Part shown: positions 61,111-64,000 of the stretch, one piece after another
How positions within the stretch are numbered: position 1 is the stretch's first letter
How the letters are laid out: each line of letters begins with the position of its first letter
Assembly: GCF_019739195.1 (NCBI RefSeq)
Contig: NZ_JAHHDS010000003.1
Location: 930,001-994,000, forward strand
Direction of reading: 5' to 3'
Length of the DNA stretch: 64,000 bases
Source: Microcella sp.
GTDB taxonomy: Bacteria; Actinomycetota; Actinomycetes; Actinomycetales; Microbacteriaceae
The notes under the pieces: generated by a model
Database searches by the model: none
Told to the model about the DNA's origin: nothing
Seen by the model: only the letters and a program-made list of their open reading frames with translations
Made by a program: the position numbers and the translations under genes

Positions 61111-61913
61111 GTCGCTCGTCGGCCACGCACCCTCTCTCCTCTCGCACCGGGGCGGAAGGCCCACCAGCACGCGGCGAGCCACAGCGACGCGAAGACGAAG
61201 CTTGCGAGCACGTCGCTCGGAAAGTGCATCCCCTGGTACAAGCGCACCCAGGCCATCGCCAGCCCGAGCGTGATTGCGATGACAACGGCGACGACGCGCA
61301 GCGGATGCAGAGTCCACGACATCGCCAGCAGGGCGATGCAGCCGTAGGTGACGATGGTCGCCGCGACATGTCCAGACGGAAACGACGACGTCGCGGGCTC
61401 ACCCGCCAATCGCTCGATGTCGGGCCGCGCTCGGCTGATCGCCAGTTGGGCAAGCAGAAAAATCGACGTCTCCCCCGCAGCCGCGACGACGATGACGAGC
61501 GCTGGCGCCCACCGCCGCGACATCGCATGAGCCACCGCGGCGGCGATGATCACCATGGCGATGATGCCGGGCGTATTGCCGATCTGGTCGACGGCGAACG
61601 CGACGACCGTCGCAGCCTCAGTTCGATGCGCCCCGAACCACGCCATGATCGCGATGTCGAGTTCGCGAACGGGGGCCAGCACTCGTGTGATGAGCCACCC
61701 GAGAGCGATCGTGAACGCTAGAACGAGTGCGGCTGCCGCGACAAGGCCGAGCGCCCGTTGCCATGCTGGTCGCTCGACCCTCTCGACAGACGCGGCTGCC
61801 GACTCAGTCGAACACTCGACGGTGGTCAGTCGGCGGGTGATGAACCAGAGCACAGCCGCGACGGGTATCGCCCATCCGGCCTGTGCTGCCACCTCGGCGA
61901 GAAACGCCGCCAT
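61095..61913 (-). CDS. PAP2-family membrane phosphatase
   Basis: 272 residues with seven hydrophobic segments. The three PAP2 motifs are present: AISRARP, SFPSGHVA, and VRLYQGMHFPSDV. It removes phosphate from a lipid or isoprenyl phosphate at the membrane; the substrate is open (undecaprenyl pyrophosphate or phosphatidate). AAGGGG lies three bases before the ATG. Confidence 0.88.
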   Translation of the reverse strand: MAAFLAEVAAQAGWAIPVAAVLWFITRRLTTVECSTESAAASVERVERPAWQRALGLVAAAALVLAFTIALGWLITRVLAPVRELDIAIMAWFGAHRTEAATVVAFAVDQIGNTPGIIAMVIIAAAVAHAMSRRWAPALVIVVAAAGETSIFLLAQLAISRARPDIERLAGEPATSSFPSGHVAATIVTYGCIALLAMSWTLHPLRVVAVVIAITLGLAMAWVRLYQGMHFPSDVLASFVFASLWLAACWWAFRPGARGERVRGRRATQSQE

Positions 61914-61997
61914 ACACCCCTTGCCTCACTTGTCTCGCTCGCGGAGACTCCCTTGACGGTCGCAAGGTTCCCCACGCGACGCAAGGCCTTGCGGCCG

Positions 61998-62528
61998 TCA
62001 CCAGATCAGTGAGATCAATGCCGCCGCGGCAACCCACGAGACGATGAGCGTGACACTGACCCCGACCGCGTACCGCAGGGTGAGCCCCCACCAGTTCGTG
62101 AGTTGCCCGTACACCGCGACGGTAGTGGCGAGGGCCGCGACGGCGATGACGATGAGAGCAATGGCGTCGTCGACCATGGCTACGAGGCCGACGATCGCGG
62201 CAGCGACAAGTGCCTGGGTGAACACCTCGATCGCGAGATAGCGGCCCGGTCGGTAGTAGCTGAGGGGCTTGCTGATAATCCACGAGAAGGTGCGATCGGT
62301 CGTGAGGGTGCTCACCTGAGCGGCCATACGCTCATCAAACTCGGCGGTGACGACCGGGGTGCTGCTGACGTCGACCACCTTCGGCTCGTCGGCCCGAGCC
62401 GATTCCCCTGACGCCGACTGCCGATACTGGCGAGCCGAACCGATGCCCCACGGCACTTGCTGCGAAACACCGTTGAGCAGCACCAACACGACCGTGACCA
62501 GCAGCCACTGCAGCACGTGGTCGATCAC
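61998..62528 (-). CDS. Hypothetical membrane protein
   Basis: 176 residues. An N-terminal helix (about 3-20), a polar region to about 95, then two long hydrophobic segments (about 100-140 and 145-175). No family recognised. GTG at 62528 has a GAAGGAGG ribosome site inside the upstream gene and overlaps its stop (GTGA), so they are coupled. Confidence 0.65.
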   Translation of the reverse strand: MIDHVLQWLLVTVVLVLLNGVSQQVPWGIGSARQYRQSASGESARADEPKVVDVSSTPVVTAEFDERMAAQVSTLTTDRTFSWIISKPLSYYRPGRYLAIEVFTQALVAAAIVGLVAMVDDAIALIVIAVAALATTVAVYGQLTNWWGLTLRYAVGVSVTLIVSWVAAAALISLIW

Positions 62529-63064
62529 GGCGCAACCTCCTTCATCAGTCGATCGATGTGAGACGACGACGAGAGGTACACGCCGTCGGTGAGGCGCGTG
62601 CTGCCGCCGAGCGAAGCTTTGTGCGGCTGGCGCTCGGGCCAGTCGGCGGCGTCGCGCAGAATGAGTGCCGCGTAGAGACCGCGAGCAGTGGGCTTGAACG
62701 AGATCGCGATGCGGCCATCCCGATACAGCGGCGCGTAGCCGCGACAGGGCTGCAGGCGCAGCCCGCTCGCATCGCCCAGCTCGACGGCGCGGTCGAACAA
62801 CGGCCGCTGGTCGGGAAAGCGGCGAAAGAGGTCGTCGACGAGTGCATCGGTCGACCGGTACCGGTCTTGCGCGAACGTCACCTCGGCCACCGTCATCGCC
62901 TGGAACTTTCCGAGGCCGTGCTCGATGAGTCGCGCCTCGGCGGCGGTACGGTCGTCGATGCCCTCATCCGCCAACACGGCCTGCCACTCGGCGAGGTCTT
63001 GCCCTGACTTGCGCTTGAGGTTCGCGATGATCGCCTCGCCCATCGCCTTGGGTCCCAATGCCAC
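62525..63064 (-). CDS. DUF4287/DUF5655-type protein, second copy
   Basis: 179 residues. KRKSGQDLAEWQAVLADEG and IEHGLGKFQAMTV give the N-terminal DUF4287 pattern, and PLFDRAVELGDASGLRLQPC with GRIAISFKPTARGLYAAL the DUF5655-like domain. The layout matches the protein at 18026-18565. GTG at 63064 has AAGGAG upstream. Function unknown. Confidence 0.75.
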   Translation of the reverse strand: MALGPKAMGEAIIANLKRKSGQDLAEWQAVLADEGIDDRTAAEARLIEHGLGKFQAMTVAEVTFAQDRYRSTDALVDDLFRRFPDQRPLFDRAVELGDASGLRLQPCRGYAPLYRDGRIAISFKPTARGLYAALILRDAADWPERQPHKASLGGSTRLTDGVYLSSSSHIDRLMKEVAP

Positions 63065-63189
63065 GATCGCTCCTTCGGTGTTGTCAGCGCTCGCTGTGCG
63101 CGTCCCCTCCACCGTAGGTGTGCGCCGTGGTGCCGCCATAGAACGGAAGCGACACGTTTCGCCAATGAGTGGGCGGGTAGCCGGTGAGC

Positions 63190-63642
63190 TCACGACTCGC
63201 CCGCGCATAGTGCGACCCGTCGGCGTAGAGCCCGAGCGAGTTGTGCCCGCCAGATGCGCTCGAACTCGGCCTCGTCGGGCGTCACCGTCAGTGCCGAGCG
63301 GAGGTCGTGCAGCAGCGCGATCGCGGCGCGAGCATCCGTCGCCTGGGCGAACAGACGCAGGGCGGGGTGATCGGATGCGCGCAGCACTGCGCCGCGCAAC
63401 GCCGCCGGCGGGCCGAGCATCGCCTTCACGACCGTCGGCGCAAGCGACCAGACGTCGACCACGTCATCCAGCGTCACGACCGATGCGCCGGGCAGGATCG
63501 CCACGGCATCTGTGCCCGCATCGCCGCGGCGGAAGACGAAGACCGCATCAGCGCTGGGCAAGAACTCGACGCGCTCGCGATCGAACGACTGCACCCGCAA
63601 CAGATAGGGAACGGGTTGCGCTGCAGCGCGGGCGGTCGTCAC
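63190..63642 (-). CDS. Hypothetical protein, possibly real
   Basis: 150 residues from GTG at 63642. The segment RVQSFDRERVEFLPSADAVF and DARAAIALLHDLRSALTVTP reads like a small alpha/beta protein, but no family is recognised and no strong ribosome site exists. The frame stays open to 63825 without codon support. Confidence 0.45.
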   Translation of the reverse strand: MTTARAAAQPVPYLLRVQSFDRERVEFLPSADAVFVFRRGDAGTDAVAILPGASVVTLDDVVDVWSLAPTVVKAMLGPPAALRGAVLRASDHPALRLFAQATDARAAIALLHDLRSALTVTPDEAEFERIWRAQLARALRRRVALCAGES

Positions 63643-63783
63643 CCGCCCATCTTCCGGGTCGGGCAGGGCTCGCGCCACTGTCTGGTGTGGCGTGCCGCCG
63701 GTGCCGAGTCGTCCCCAGTTGCACCGCGGTGCCGGAACTCCACGGCACTGAAGCCACCGGCGAGGAGCGCACTGGCACACCCC

Positions 63784-63789
63784 TAGGTT
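63784..63789 (+). promoter_or_regulatory. -10 box of leaderless gene at right edge
   Basis: TAGGTT, six bases before the ATG at 63796. Confidence 0.4.
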
Positions 63790-63795
63790 CGGCGC

Positions 63796-64000
63796 ATGAT
63801 CATCGAAGCCGGCTACGACCTGCACGTTCTCTTGTTCGCCGAGCGACGTGAACCGGGCGCGCTCCGCATGGTCTGCCTCGACGCCGACTTGCGCGTCACA
63901 GACATTTGCACTGTGATTCCCTCGTTCTCGGGAGGCTTCGACGCCGCCGCGCTCGACTTGATCGACCGCGCAATACCCGACAACAACGAAGATTTGCCGA
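63796..64000 (+). CDS. Hypothetical protein (cut by right edge)
   Basis: About 68 residues are visible: an N-terminal strand (MIIEAGYDLHVLLFAE), then LRMVCLDADLRVTDICTVIP, which loosely resembles the start of a JAB/RadC-like fold, but the remainder is missing. TAGGTT-N6-ATG gives a leaderless start. Confidence 0.5.
   Translation, partial: MIIEAGYDLHVLLFAERREPGALRMVCLDADLRVTDICTVIPSFSGGFDAAALDLIDRAIPDNNEDLP

Overview
The window is chromosomal DNA of a high-GC actinobacterium, most likely of the family Microbacteriaceae; I cannot name the genus from the sequence. The evidence is GC-rich third codon positions throughout, many GTG starts, small proteins of families I know from Microbacteriaceae (the DUF7882 type and an MTES_1575-type helicase/nuclease), and many genes with a TANNNT -10 box 6-7 bases before the start codon and no Shine-Dalgarno sequence. 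I see no insertion sequence, prophage, CRISPR array or rRNA operon. The only RNA gene I find is one tRNA-Ala(CGC).

Layout. 0-6.6 kb (minus): two coupled FtsX-type ABC permeases (the first runs off the left edge) below a UvrA-like drug-resistance ATPase. 6.7-12.9 kb: MFS exporter and MerR regulator, a terpenoid-cyclase-fold protein, an ArsR/DHFR-like/SRPBCC/DHFR-like operon, and a TetR plus deazaflavin-oxidoreductase pair. 13-19 kb: DUF4386 protein, tRNA-Ala, a sulfide:quinone oxidoreductase-like gene with a 24-bp palindromic operator, and several membrane or DUF proteins. 19-23 kb: conserved actinobacterial housekeeping block (RimJ-like, GalU, 5-FCL, FmdB, MscL). 23.3-27.1 kb: giant helicase/nuclease with substituted ATPase motifs. 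27-31.5 kb: coiled-coil membrane protein, LuxR-type two-component system, rRNA methyltransferase. 31.6-37 kb: DMT transporter, GNAT, CDP-alcohol transferase, SRPBCC, DUF1801, leucine-type dehydrogenase, RraB-like protein, lipoprotein. 37-43 kb: tryptophan 2,3-dioxygenase with an amidohydrolase, TetR plus oxidoreductase, and agmatine deiminase plus amidase. 43-45 kb: two tandem two-gene modules of tiny unknown proteins. 45-54.5 kb: MFS and GH3 beta-glucosidase, a complete PotABCD-type importer, and a divergent GntR regulator with a stand-alone Cache protein. 54.5-60 kb: small regulators, sigma/anti-sigma-like pair, PadR and AarF/UbiB kinase. 60-64 kb: DUF305, PAP2 and DUF4287-type proteins, and a gene cut by the right edge.

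How it works together. Much of the window is transport and small-molecule handling. A polyamine or related cation may be imported by PotABCD and handled by agmatine deiminase and amidase. Tryptophan and branched-chain amino-acid catabolism, sulfide or persulfide oxidation, and drug export with DNA-damage-type resistance are also represented. Many genes are joined by ATGA or GTGA overlaps, which suggests translational coupling. The least explained content is the DUF7882/partner modules, the degenerate helicase, and two unexplained repeat or inverted-repeat elements.
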